Assembly: GCF_016920785.2 (NCBI RefSeq)
Contig: NW_024609835.1
Location: 178,619,109 to 178,683,108, forward strand
Direction of reading: 5' to 3'
Length of the DNA: 64,000 nt
DNA from: Ixodes scapularis
Taxonomy: Eukaryota > Arthropoda > Arachnida > Ixodida > Ixodidae
This document shows positions 1 to 10,643 of this stretch, in pieces. Under the pieces are notes generated by a model. That model saw only the letters and a program-made list of their open reading frames with translations. It did no database searches and was not told the DNA's origin. Numbering within the stretch: the first letter of the stretch is position 1; each line of letters opens with the position of its first letter. The position numbers were made by a program, and so were the translations under genes.

Positions 1-1680
1 AATCTTGTGACCAGTTATAGGCAGTATTTACTGGCCACCATAGCTGAGAGTGCTTCTGTTTAGCATGAGCCGACAGTGAGCTTTTACCAAATTCCTTTCG
101 TGTCTTGAAAAGTATGGACCTTAGCAGGCAATAAGTTAAAGGGAAGATGGGGCACTTCTGCATTTGAGAAAAAACACTTGAAATGCGTTCATTTGGCCTT
201 TAGGATAACAGATATCACAATTAGGTTTCATTGCGACCCGCCGGAGATCCACACGAGCAATTTCAAAATAGGGCTGAAGCCCCGCCTCCCTAGCCTTAAA
301 GGAGCTGTGCAACGATATTCAGTTGGAATGTTTTTCACTATACACAAGCTTACTGGCACTAGTGGGAGTCATGGATACTCGCACGCAACTCCGCTGGCCA
401 AGAAACTCCTTTGTTGCGGTGTAATTTCAAGGACCAAAGCGATCATTTTCATTCAATCTCTCCTTTGCAAAATTTCATGACGTAACGTGGGGATCGCGGT
501 ACACCCATATCACGATATTTTAATGCTGTTCATAGATTGGACCCGAGCATTGCGTGGGCACTCGATTTGGGCTCGAGATAATTGCTAGCTCGAGAAGCAT
601 TTGGGTAGTGGCCCGTGTCCAATCGCTGCAACGACGACAATAGCCGAGCCATAACAATATCTGGAACTCAGCGCGTGCCCTGTGCTTTGCCAACCCCAGC
701 GCGTGGCTATATGATCTACACTGGCGGCATATAATCGGCTCCAGATCACGTGGCCGCTTGTTCTGGCTGCGAGTTGAGGGGGTGAATGCTGCTTGTTTTT
801 CTTTAATTTTTTCCTGGGACTTGTACTACGTGGGGTGAAAAACGAACGCATGTTTCATAGGTCATTAATGTCAGGGATCCGTTCTAAGCAGTATTTGCGC
901 AAAGTGCAAAAATTGTTGCATCGCCCCTTTAAGCAGCCAAAAGATACGTCGATGACGTCACATCAGTGACTGTCTTTCGCATTTTCTCGCATTTAACAAT
1001 ACCTGCGCGGCAAATGGTTTGGATATTCGGGTTCCGAGGTAAATATACACTAGAATTCCCTTCTAACTCATTTTTTTCGAGAACCTCCGTAGCTTCCCTT
1101 TAATTTAGCCACAACTCGTTATAATCACCAGATGTGAATGCCCCCTACAATACACTCACCGCTAAGCTGGTGGGGACGTTGAAGCTACGTGCGTGGCGGA
1201 GCAGTGAACATTATGCTCTCTGCCCATGCTCATGTGAAGAGAGCGGTGTCAGGCGGTAATAGGCACAGGGGATCGATTGGTCGGACAAGCCCGTAGTTCC
1301 CACCGTATAGTGTCACATTATTAAAGCTCACATCTTGCAATATTTGAAAAAGAAAAGCTTCTTATTGAAGGTCCTGGAACTCCAGATGATTCAGAACTTT
1401 AAAAATAAAATTGATCTTTACTTGTTCTTACATGAACTGTCATGCATCAATGTGAATGCCTGCAAGATTTACAAGGCATCAATTAAAAGCCGAAATGGCC
1501 CCCCCAAAAAAACATGCCTTCAATGCATCCAGACTCGTTTTCACCTTAAGAAAAAAGCAAGTTTGTGCATTGTTCAAATGCCGCATGAAGTAGTTATTAC
1601 GAGATATGGTTGTTGGAGGAGGAAGCGATGCTTTTGGTGTTTGAGACAAGTATGTCTTGATAAGATATTATATATAGTAT
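1..1680. other. Intronic or flanking sequence with no recognised gene
   Basis: If the PPIP5K gene continues to the left, this is intron. I searched by eye for the next conserved blocks (EKPVSAEDHN, GSRSSVYSPES) on the minus strand and did not see them. Two TTAAAGGG-type repeat ends occur (136-143 on plus, 924-932 on minus), suggesting old TIR-element fragments. The short open frames show no recognisable motif. Confidence 0.4.
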
Positions 1681-2643
1681 ACCGTAAAATCCCGCAAGGA
1701 TGCCCCTTCTCGAGAGATTGCCTATCCCGTTTTTCTGGCTAAATATCCATAACATAAACATTCCAAAACATCGCCCACCCCCTTGATTTCCATTAAACGT
1801 CAAGCGATGTCCGACTGGAATGGTGCATAAACAGCACGATCTGCGGTACCGGTACGTCCGAGAAGCAAGTTCATTGCAGGTTCCCGCATTTTTTTCTGCT
1901 GTCTGCATGTGTGATATAGGCTCCCGTAACTTGCGAGTTGTTCCCGCGTGTATATTACATCGTGAAATATGAATTTACTGCATTCGCGATTTGCAGTAAT
2001 CCGTTCCCGAGTTCGTAGCAGATTCCCGTGTTTTTGTCCGTGATCTGCACGCGCAATATTGATACTTAGCTGTAACATGCGTGAGCTGTTCCCGCATGTA
2101 TATTGCATCGTGAAATGCCGTTGTGCTGTGTCCGCGATCTGCGGTTTTGTTTCCGTGACATGCGAGTTTGTACCAGATTCTCGCGTTTTTGTCCGCGATC
2201 TGCGCGCGCAATATCAGTTTCCGCGACAGGCGAGATTGTAGCGGGTTCTTGCGTGTTTATTGCACCATGGAACTTGAATCTGCTGCGCCCGTGATCTGCG
2301 GTATCTGTTCTCGTGAGATGCAAGTCCTCAGAGGGTTTCCGCGAGTCCTTCGCACCGTGAAATGCGAATCTGCTGCGTTGGCCACTTGCGGTAACCTTTC
2401 CAGTGACGCAGGAGTTTGTGGAGAATCCCCGCATGTTTAACGCATCGCGAAACGCAAATTTGCCGTGTCCGCAATCTGCGGCATCAGTTTCTGCGTCACG
2501 TGGTTTGTAGCGGGCGCCCCGGTGCTTATTATTAATTTTTGATAAAGTTTTGCTGTGGCATCCCCAAAGATAGCCCACCCTCACGTTTTTCACCATTTAT
2601 CTCTTCATTTTTTTGGGTGGCCGTTCTTACGGGATTTTACGGT
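1681..2643. mobile_element. Non-autonomous TIR element (963 bp) with internal satellite
   Basis: The left end ACCGTAAAATCCCG (1681-1694) is the exact inverse of the right end CGGGATTTTACGGT (2630-2643), and both are bordered by TA-rich sequence. Similarity between the ends continues a few bases further (CAAG/CTTA..). No transposase is present. Most of the interior is a degenerate tandem array (see 1860-2515). It lies on the left side of the last visible PPIP5K exon. Confidence 0.65.
1860..2515. repeat. Degenerate tandem array, unit about 89 bp
   Basis: About seven diverged units share the blocks TTCCCGCATGTATATTGCA, CATCGTGAAATGC, GTCCGCGATCTGCGGT and CGTGACATGCGAGTTTGTA in the same order. 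Full units start near 2089, 2245, 2335 and 2426, with shorter or deleted units between. Divergence among units is high, so the array is old. It is rich in CG dinucleotides compared with its AT-rich surroundings. Confidence 0.7.
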
Positions 2644-2837
2644 AATCTTAATTCCCCACATGAAAAAAAATGGTGAGGAGCCGGACTATCTTTTACTGTG
2701 ATCCTTGAGGTGAAAACGAGTGTAGAAATGTATACTGATGCTAAAAACATTGTTACATAACAGACATGTCAGGAAGATGGAGAATCGCAGCAATAGCAAA
2801 AACAGCAGAAGAAAGTGGGGTTTTCAGTTGTACGTAC

Positions 2838-2923
2838 GCCTTTCATCAGCAGATTCTCTGTCCAAGACTGCATATCTCGGTAGTTCGATGCCAGCATTCT
2901 CAAGAATGCTATAGACTTTCCTC
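2838..2923 (-). CDS. PPIP5K: PPIP5K exon encoding LPRYAVLDR
   Basis: This exon is 86 bp and too short to stand out as an open frame. The acceptor is TTTTCTTTTCAG; the first base completes the split arginine codon, giving RRKVYSILENAGIELPRYA and then VLDRESADER. The donor is taken as GTACGT at 2837-2836, leaving phase 1; a second GTAC four bases further is possible. Family members read QDRREVYxILxxxGIxLPRYAVLNRDP here, so the match is direct. The next exon was not found in 1-2837. Confidence 0.9.
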
Positions 2924-5678
2924 CTGAAAAGAAAAATGAGTGAGTGCTTGCCGAGAAACTTCTATGAAATGGTACTTTCGAAACGTGCAGAGAAAGTTTC
3001 CGACTTTATAATTTAATTTTAGTACGGAATGAGCAGCACCCATGATTATGAGCTCAGGCACAATGCTTCTGAAAAAATTTAAAATTTTCTTTAGAAAGTA
3101 ATGGTTTATATCACCAGGGAGAAGGTTATGTATGACAAACTGGACTATTGCTCAAGAGAGCATAAAGAAGAAAAAAGCTGAAGAAACATACACATTTACA
3201 TATATAAATTTCACTAGAAAGACAGGACCTTGTCAAGCTTTTTGTCCTGGTTTCCTTTTTTTTTTGTACAAACCAGAGGAAAATAAAAAAAAAGCTTTGC
3301 AAATTGGCTGCAATCTGAGTAAGTAGCCCCAATGGGTGTTCCGGCAGGGTTATTAGGAGTGCATATCTTGCGTCTACATATAATGAGCAATTGCATAACC
3401 TAGTAAAAAGCACTACTTTTTTTTACTTTGGTAGCTGATTTTTTAGCATTTGCTCATCCGTAATACAAAGCTCACTGATTTCCCCAATACCATCCAAGGC
3501 CACCAGTCAAAGACTTAACAAAAATTGGAGGGAGTGAGAGGATGTCTGTCTCGTACCTGTCCTGAATGTCATACTGCATGTACAGGTCATTGACAATAAA
3601 GGGACTCCTCAGTTCCGCATATTCAATAGCCTTATTGAGAGGGAATCCCTTGGAATGAAAGGACACAAGGCAATCACACAGGGGCCAATCCTCCACGCTT
3701 TCCTGGAACAAAAACCACGAAAACAACTTCAGAGGTGACACCCAAGTCCCAAAAAATGACGAACCAAATCTACGGAGCAATTACTTCCGTCCCTCGTACG
3801 CAGGGCTGGATTGCACCCTGATGCAAATACTTTCCAAGAGGTTTGCGCTCAACGGAAAGTTGCAAGCTTACAAAAAGAATGCTCTTTCTAAGGTGCTCCC
3901 ACCGTATGAGCGTGCCCCCAGGGGGATATTCTACTGGAGCCATTCTCGAACTCGGGAGTTTTTGTGGACAGAATGCGTGTGCTCCATGCCTTCCGTTGTG
4001 CTTTGGCTGCGCGCATGCACTCGAGGAGCACAAGACATTGAACCATTGTCGAAGGTAAAAAGCTTGCGCTGGAGGCGGGGCAACTGAAGCTGCTCCCAGT
4101 CACTCTCACCTTGTGGGTGACTATAAATAAAGTACAGGCTCTCCAATAGCACCGGAAAAATGGAGCACCTTGCAACCATCAGGTGTTTCCAAATGTCTAC
4201 CACTGCATGGTCTGAATGGCCTAGCATAGGAAGGCACCTTGGATGTGCATGTGTGCTCATGCCTTCAATAGAACAGTGTGGCACAAAAGAGATTGAGGCT
4301 CATGGGTGCCTTATACATACAAACGCTCACCTATTCCTAAGCACTATTCAAAGAAGCTGGGTGCTTGCTTTTTCTAGCACTTCATCTAGTTCACAATAGA
4401 CTGTTGGAAACAAGAAACAAATTACTAAAAGGGTTGATGTGAAATTGATTCGCTGCATCCCGAAAAATCTGCCACTTGACGATGTATGCTAAAATTTTCT
4501 CGGGAGATGCAATTAAAGGGGTACCCCGGCCGTTTTCTGAGCTACCCCAAAAAATTGCATTTTCGGACTAGCCGGACTTTATTCTTCACGGTATGATATT
4601 CATTTTCTTGAAATTCAAAATAGAAATTGAGAAAACCATAAATAAATATGATGCCGAAACCAGCATTCAAATTTCCATACGCTCTCCAGTGGTGTGATGT
4701 CACACATGGTACAAACTTTCAGGTCGTGCAGGTAGTCTTAAACAGATTATGTCAAGTGTTTTTTGCATGCTTCTCAGTGAATCAGCTATTAAGCATTCTT
4801 TTCCCACCATCAAACATCTTGCAATCAGTTGGAACATGGCTTACTGCCAACTCTGTACCATTTCTGTGGTCACACTTCAACATTGACAGTAGGGCTCTCG
4901 GTTTAAGAAACGATGAAAACGAAATTCGAAAATTCAATAACTTTGCTAAATGTTTTTCTTTTCACACAATATCTAGAGAACTGGCACAGCCGTGTCTATC
5001 AGTGTGTTGAACCAATTTCAAGGCAAATCAGCGACCATGAAAAAATCGCCGGAGTACCTGTTTAAGAGGTGGATATTTCTTCAAAAGACTAAATCGTACA
5101 CGCTTATCCAGGCCCATGTACTACCTGTATGTAAAAAAGATTTTGCCACTAAGGCTGATCACTGGCACAGTACCCACTGGCATTTGTTTAGACTACAGAT
5201 GGGAAGCCATGAGCCCCTTTTTCCCCTCCATTCATATTATTACTAAAAAGAGTACTTCAGATACTTATTCTCAGTTTTGATAGCCAATAGAATAAGTTCA
5301 ATCTATAAGTCAACTACATTCTAGCTACAATTTTTCACTCCGTTAAGTAGGCACACATTGGGTTAGCAACACACAAATTAACCCTTAGGCCACACTATTG
5401 CATAATACTACATGTTATGTCAAGAAACTAAACTGCACAACATTTGATTGCAGACCAGAAAGAGTTCATGTAGTAGATGCCTCATAGGCATGTGTACGTA
5501 CATTCAGTATCACCTCTTCCGGGAATACAACCGTCTTGATGTATTCAAACTCTTCCAGTCTTGTCAGAATCTCTTTCATCGGTTTGGACTGAGACTTTTT
5601 GGACATGGCACAAATGCCAACAAGGACCTGCTTTCCCTCGCACAGACTCTCGTCTTCGGAGTCTGCACGATCGGTCTC
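2838..5678 (-). CDS. PPIP5K: PPIP5K/VIP1-family inositol pyrophosphate kinase gene, partial (three internal exons)
   Basis: Diphosphoinositol pentakisphosphate kinases phosphorylate InsP6 and 5-InsP7 in the cytosol to make InsP7 and InsP8, which signal phosphate and energy status. Three minus-strand exons (5502-5678, 3557-3702, 2838-2923) join in consistent phase with GT-AG introns of 1799 and 633 bp. Together they encode about 136 residues of the N-terminal part of the kinase: the segment GICAMSKKSQSKPMKEIL with the family's lysine-rich KKSxSKPM motif, then CDCLVSFHSKGFPLNKA and NDLYMQYDIQDR, then GIELPRYAVLDRES. The order and spacing match animal PPIP5K1/2 as I know them. The first coding exon, the rest of the ATP-grasp kinase domain and the histidine-phosphatase domain are not visible here; the gene continues beyond position 1. 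No stop or frameshift interrupts the exons, so this is probably a live gene. Identification is from family memory, not a search. Confidence 0.9.
3557..3702 (-). CDS. PPIP5K: PPIP5K exon encoding SFHSKGFPL
   Basis: This exon is 146 bp. The acceptor is TTTTTGTTCCAG followed by the codons for ESVEDWP; the donor is GTACGA inside the arginine codon of QDR (AG|G). It encodes WPLCDCLVSFHSKGFPLNKA and the segment ending NDLYMQYDIQD, among the most conserved stretches of the family. Reading past the donor gives non-conserved sequence and a stop, which supports the splice site. Confidence 0.92.
4490..4760 (+). repeat. Interspersed repeat copy related to 34310-34480
   Basis: The segment begins near TTAAAGGGGTACCCC and includes ATTCAAAATAG, GAGAAAAC, GATGCC and CATTCAAA blocks in the same order as in 34310-34480 and, inverted, in 34915-35035. 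It sits in the first visible PPIP5K intron. No coding signal. Confidence 0.45.
5502..5678 (-). CDS. PPIP5K: PPIP5K exon with the KKSQSKPM motif
   Basis: This exon is 177 bp, phase 0 at both ends. The acceptor is a pyrimidine-rich tract ending CAG (AG at 5680-5679 on the minus strand) and the donor is GTACGT directly after the codons for ILN (GT at 5501-5500). It encodes an acidic lead-in (ADSEDES) and then VLVGICAMSKKSQSKPM and VVFPEEVILN, the start of the conserved N-terminal region. There is no ATG upstream in frame within the exon, so the start codon must lie in an earlier exon to the right, possibly across the scaffold gap. Confidence 0.9.
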
Positions 5679-5920
5679 CTGGCGAGACAAGAGTCGGGCA
5701 ATGAGAGAGCTTCACCGCAAAAGAAGTAGTCCTGTTTTAGAACACTCAACTAACAAAGCTACCACTCCAAAATTAATTATCGACAAAAAAAACTTTTGTC
5801 TACCAACGGCATTCTTCTAATGTCTTGTGCCCATAACCGTGGCTGTACCTAAAAATAATCTTATCTTGAAAGAGCATGCTCTGTTAAAACAATGTAACAC
5901 AGAAATACCAGCTGCTAAAG

Positions 5921-6256
5921 GCTGGTTATCACAGTTGCGTTTGACTGTGACTGACTGCACTACAACTGGTTTCTAAGCAACTTGCAGCTGCTTAATAAGG
6001 CTGGTTCACACACATGCGTTTGACTACAACCGATTATGCTACGACCGGTTTTTAAGCTTTTCGTGACTGCCTATGACGGGCCGTGCAGTAGCAATGGCAG
6101 TTGTAAGTGGCTTCAGAACCGGTTGTGCCGGAGTAGGTCGGAGTCGGTCGCAGAAGTGTGAATCAGTCTTTACTATCATAAGCAGTCACAAGCGACTCAA
6201 AAACCGATTGTACTGCAGTAGTAGAGCTGGTTCACAAGTATGTGAACCAGCTCTAA
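5921..6256. mobile_element. MITE-like inverted-repeat element, composite
   Basis: GGCTGGTTCACACACATGCG at about 5998 is inverted at the right end, which itself is a palindrome (AGAGCTGGTTCACA..TGTGAACCAGCTCT, about 6224-6256). Inner blocks ACAACCGATT, CGGTTTTTAAG and GTGACTGC are also inversely repeated at about 6190. A partial extra left end starts at 5921 (GGCTGGTTATCACAGTTGCG). Related fragments (AAGCAGTCACGAG) occur near 8640. It lies upstream of the PPIP5K exons. Confidence 0.6.
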
Positions 6257-6706
6257 GAACATGACCACAGTAAGAAGATATGAAAATTACTGTCTTAGCA
6301 TTATAGCACAGTATTTGGTAGTACCTCATGTTGCTACCGTGCGTAAGAACAAGACTACTTTAATTACCTTGAACAACTCAAAATTTTAAGCAATGATTGA
6401 TCATTCTAATATGTGTAAGTCTTTATTCAAGAAACAGGATCCTTAGAAACTATATAGGAAAGCGGTCAGCTTGAAAACACATCCAAAGTGTGAAAGATTT
6501 AGATTTACTGCAGTGGGTTTTTGTTTAAATGTAGGCTGTTGAAATTACATTTAAATAAAAGCCTTTGATTTATATATTGTAGTAAGCTCCATTAACTAGT
6601 CACTGCAAAATGTTGTAAATGTAGGAAGAGGAATCATGCAACAAAAAACATAGAGAGGGCTTCTATAGTCACTAATGATCAAAATAAGTAAATGTGGTTT
6701 CATAAA

Positions 6707-6806
6707 NNNNNNNNNNNNNNNNNNNNNNNNNNNNNNNNNNNNNNNNNNNNNNNNNNNNNNNNNNNNNNNNNNNNNNNNNNNNNNNNNNNNNNNNNNNNNN
6801 NNNNNN
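6707..6806. other. Scaffold gap of 100 N
   Basis: Exactly 100 N, the usual placeholder for a gap of unknown size. The left flank is AT-rich and the right flank is GC-rich, so linkage between PPIP5K and the rest of the window rests on the scaffold join. Confidence 0.99.
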
Positions 6807-6917
6807 ACCGCCTCCTGGGCACCGCCAGCCGCTCCTGTTCCTCGCAAAAAGCGTTTTACAGTTATCCCCTACTTGCACAACACCGCACATGGCCTTAAGG
6901 GACTCGCCTATCACTGA
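6807..6917 (+). pseudogene. Possible Penelope-like element fragment
   Basis: The frame running out of the gap encodes RKKRFTVIPYLHNTAHGLKG followed by LAYH and a stop. The pattern VIPYxHxxxHxLKxxA resembles the linker before the GIY-YIG endonuclease of Penelope-like retroelements. Only about 25 residues support this, and nothing downstream continues the match. Treat as a weak suggestion. Confidence 0.2.
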
Positions 6918-8214
6918 GCAAACCCCCGACGACTCCATGCATCCAATAGTCGTACACCGTATGACGTGCGACGGTTGTTCGCCCAGTTGCGAAGGTATGA
7001 GCGTATTTGGAGGACACTAGCAGAGATTTGGCAGGGAAGTCGCCGAATCGTACGCCATTAAGAGCTTGGTCACTGACGTCGCTTCGGCTTCTCTATCTAG
7101 CCCTTTCCGACAGGCAGATGAAATTCCTCCGTCCCGAACTGGGCGGAAGGGACCAGAGGCCTTGAGGGAAGGCCGCGAATAACCCGTTTTTCCCCCTCCT
7201 CCTCTTTCAACCCCCCCTCCTTTTTCCTTCTCTACTCCCTCCCCTGAACCTGCTCGATGGCCGTCGTTTGAACGGAGACGAAATAAATGTTGGTGAGAGT
7301 TGAAAGAGATGTAAGCGTCTGCTTTCGTCCCAAATTTTGTTTATTCTTTCCGATTGTTTAAGTATAATTACCAACACGCTCGTTTTTAATGTTAAATTCG
7401 GTCGCTGTAGCTATTTTACTATACGAAGTTGGTACTGGTGTGGGCCTTTAGCGACAATGAGTGGAAGTCTGGAATAATAAATAAAAACATGCTCTCCTGG
7501 CACAATAGACGCAGTGATTGAGTTGCCAGCTGACTCCACTGCTATTGAAGTAATAGGGCAAAGATACGCTAGTTGATCATTTACTGAGATAAAACAACAG
7601 AGCGCTAAAGGCTGATTTTGGAGTAGCCATAAATATTCTAAGAATGCGAACCACTTCATAACGGCAGCCACGAGCAAGAGTTCGATGTTTGGTACAGCCC
7701 GTCGGTACAGCCCAGAGATGGAGAACGGCAACCTCCCTGTTTGTCGTCTGCTAGCAGAGTCGGGCGCGTGCCCTCTCTCGTTTTACCTCGCCGACCCTGC
7801 TGAACTTCCCGGATGTGTGGAGTGGGTGCTGTGGTCTAACAAAATGGCACCGCCCTGAGAGAACTAAATGGAATGGTCTATAAGCTCCCTACGGAAGCCA
7901 GAGTTGCGCATCTGTTTTCCACGTGCCGCCGCGCCGCTATTCGCCGAGATCCGATCACGTGAGGAGCAGACTCAAATGCCGTGCAGGAAAGTAGACGTTG
8001 CGTGCGCCCCGGCGTACGTTCCCCTGCTTCAGTCAGATCCTCATCTGAATTCAGTCAGATGAGGAGCAGGATCACGTGCCGTGCAGGAAAGACGGCGCTA
8101 CGGGGATAAACACGCAACTCTGTCTCCCATAGGGAGCCTATACAGGAACTCTGCAAGCACTGGTACCACAGATTGAGCAGCACCTACCTCTCCATGCTTA
8201 TGCCGCAAACTCTC
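6918..8214. other. No recognised gene
   Basis: GC-rich on the left with a T- and C-rich stretch at 7180-7250. A direct repeat of GAGGAGCAG..TGCCGTGCAGGAAAG occurs at about 7962 and 8053, with a local palindrome of CAGTCAGAT(C/G)..ATCTGA around 8031-8060. The minus-strand open frame of 106 codons at 7411-7731 has no motif I recognise. Confidence 0.4.
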
Positions 8215-8480
8215 AGCCTTGGGGTTCGCCCGTGGTCGGCGCCAGGCATGTAGCAAGTGAAGGGGCCCATGGGGCTTGGCTCCCCCCCCCCGAAATCTTC
8301 CATTTTGCTGGGACCTCCTGTCCCCCCTCCCCCTCATACAGCATTTTGTCATAGGCGGCCCCAACCCCCCCCCCCCCCCCCCCCCCTTGCCCGAAACAAA
8401 ATCCTGGCTACGTGCCTGGTTGGCGCGGTCTCGCGCGGCGAGATGCAGCAGTGTCCTGTGAGCAGTTAGAAACAATCTCG
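8215..8480 (-). repeat. Interspersed repeat with poly-C core
   Basis: On the minus strand the segment reads GTAGCCAGGATTTTGTTTCG followed by a G-run (C-run 8365-8386) and GGGGCCGCCTATGACAAAA. The phrase 'GTAGCCAGGATTTT..GGGGG' is, to my knowledge, common in invertebrate repeats. The homopolymers create proline- and glycine-rich open frames that are not genes. Confidence 0.4.
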
Positions 8481-8992
8481 CTCACCAGGGCGTGCACAAC
8501 TACATCCTCTCTTTTCCAGAGTGAGGGTAAAAACCGGATTTTAAGCCTTCTTCAACTTCTTACTAACTGTGCAGCGATATTACCAATTCTAAGCAGTCGC
8601 AAGAGATTAAAATCTGTTTTTGCACCCTCCGGTCATAAGCAGTCACGAGTTTGTGAAACAGCCATTAGAAACATTTCATTTCAGTTAATTTATACCGCTA
8701 AAACGATGTCAGTTTTGAGCAGTCAAAGCAGGATCAATCGAAACTTCGAGTTCAGACCAATATCCTTTTGCAAGTTCTTAATAAAGTATTCGCACGACTA
8801 GGTTTCTCCCTGAGCACAGGATTAAACGTCATCGAGCTCTAAACTCACGTGCTCCGCAGCACGAATGTTCTCAAATCCCCCCAGCTCGTGGGGAGCCGAG
8901 GGGAATTTGTGACCGGCCGACAGAATATCTGTTGTTTCGTCAGAGCGACCAGGCCTCTCCTTTGTCCCCCTGCTTTTAGGAAGGTACAGCAG

Positions 8993-10643
8993 TTAAAGGG
9001 ACCATGAAATGACTTTTTTACTTTTTCCAGATAACTTTTACATTAAACCGTCAATGTTCACTGAATGCCGAACAGGCATCCGTTTTCGTCTCGGTTTATT
9101 AACTTCTACACAAAAAATTAATGAAATATCGACTTTTTCTTGACCGCAAAACAAGCCGTGACGTACGCTGCTTCCGGAACCGGAAGTTCTCTCGGCAGTT
9201 GGAGATGGGAGCGTTAGCGGCGACGAGTTGGGGTGTGCCGGTAGGTTCTACTGCGCCGATGTCACCGACGTATTTTCTGAATCGGCGCCTCTCATCGCCG
9301 CATCGCAGCTGAGCGAAATTCAATGAGATACGTTGCGCTACAGCGACAGCATGGGACTAGTCCCATACGCCGTTATGCCTGTTGGGAAGTGCAGCGAGTC
9401 TTCCGGTGAAGACTCCAGAAGTTAACCAAACTGTCATTGTTGGTAAAAGGCGGCCAGTGTCAGTCGTTTGCAAAGCGACGTAGATGGAAACAAATTGCCG
9501 CGGCGTTTTTCGCGGTCTCGGAGATGCAGGAGCGAGCCGAGTGTCGCGTCATACTGACGCGACACTCGGCAAAGAAAGGTTGGACCGGTATTGCGCGTAT
9601 ACCTCCCACGAACTGTTACAGCTCGACAGTGACGTGCAGTCTGTCAGAATAAAAATGGCATACCAATAACAAAGTGTACATACCGTGTTACGAAGGTAAT
9701 CCATACAGCGTTTATTTCAGCTCTATATCACACAAAACAAGAAGAGAGAATTGACGAGGGTCCCTTTTCGACGAGTGTTCGTCAACCCTGCCTCGGAAAA
9801 CAAGGGGAAGAGATTGACCTCACCTCTTAACCTAAAATTGAGGTCAGCGATCAAACTATAATACGGGAAGGGTCCACAAGGGTAGCGCGGGCATATTCCA
9901 TTCAGCACGCCAGCCGGTCGTAGGCAGACAGACGGTCTTGCGACGAAGCAACGCTGCGCCGAGTCGGAGTGCCTGCTAGGCCTATATATCCTGAGAGCTT
10001 CGTAGGAGCGGGATTCGCGGCTGTTGTCGCTCTTCTCGGGTGTTTGTGGATCCAGCGTTCTTGTTCGTCGTGGTCTGTTTTAAGTACATTTTTTTCTTGC
10101 TGCTTGAAGTCGGCACGCGCGAGATGAAGACGTAGAAAAATAAACGTTCAGTCAGTCAGAGTTCTGAGAGGAAGGAAACCAAAGGAAATCACCGTTCTGA
10201 ACTCGGCCCTGCCCTACTGCGCACGCGCAGTGGTTGCTTCGTTTACCACACGATAGATGGCGCTTGGCTCTCAGCATTATCAAATTTGGCAATTTTCGCC
10301 ACACATCTCTAATTATGCTACAAAATGTGGATCTGAATATTATTTAACAAAACTTTTAGGAAACATTCGCCGGCTATTTATTGTTTACGATCGCGGTGCT
10401 GGTGAGGTAGGCTCTTACCCAATAGGCGACCTGGATTTGGCTGACGTGCTCCATTTCCGCGGATGCATCGTAGTGAACAGGCGAAGGAAGGAAGGCGCAA
10501 AAGAGTCCAGTTTTCTTTTAAAAGTTCTATAGCAAATAATTTTTTTTGGCTCCCTAGTTTTGTGTTTTTGTGTTTCTTTTCACACCTTTTACGACATGCG
10601 GTGGATGAAATTCGATTTTAAAATCATTTCATGGTCCCTTTAA
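8993..10643. mobile_element. TTAAAGGGACC-ended TIR element, 1.65 kb
   Basis: The left end TTAAAGGGACCATGAAATGA (8993-9012) is exactly inverted at the right end TCATTTCATGGTCCCTTTAA (10624-10643). If TTAA is the target-site duplication, this fits a piggyBac-style insertion with ends AGGGACC, but I cannot confirm the superfamily. There is no transposase. The interior includes a perfect 16-bp hairpin (9536-9570), a TATA-like CTATATATCC near 9980, an AATAAA near 10140, and an open frame of 91 codons at 10257-10532 without known motifs. Confidence 0.7.
9536..9570. repeat. Perfect 16-bp hairpin
   Basis: GCCGAGTGTCGCGTCA, 3-nt loop TAC, then the exact reverse complement. It lies within the TTAAAGGGACC element. 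The stem is GC-rich. Confidence 0.85.

Noticed and set aside
8257..8475. Proline- and glycine-rich open frames on both strands
   Set aside because: Produced by the poly-C tract of an interspersed repeat.
9980..10150. TATA-like CTATATATCC with AATAAA downstream as a solo LTR
   Set aside because: No TG..CA ends, no target duplication, and it lies within a TIR element that explains the boundaries.
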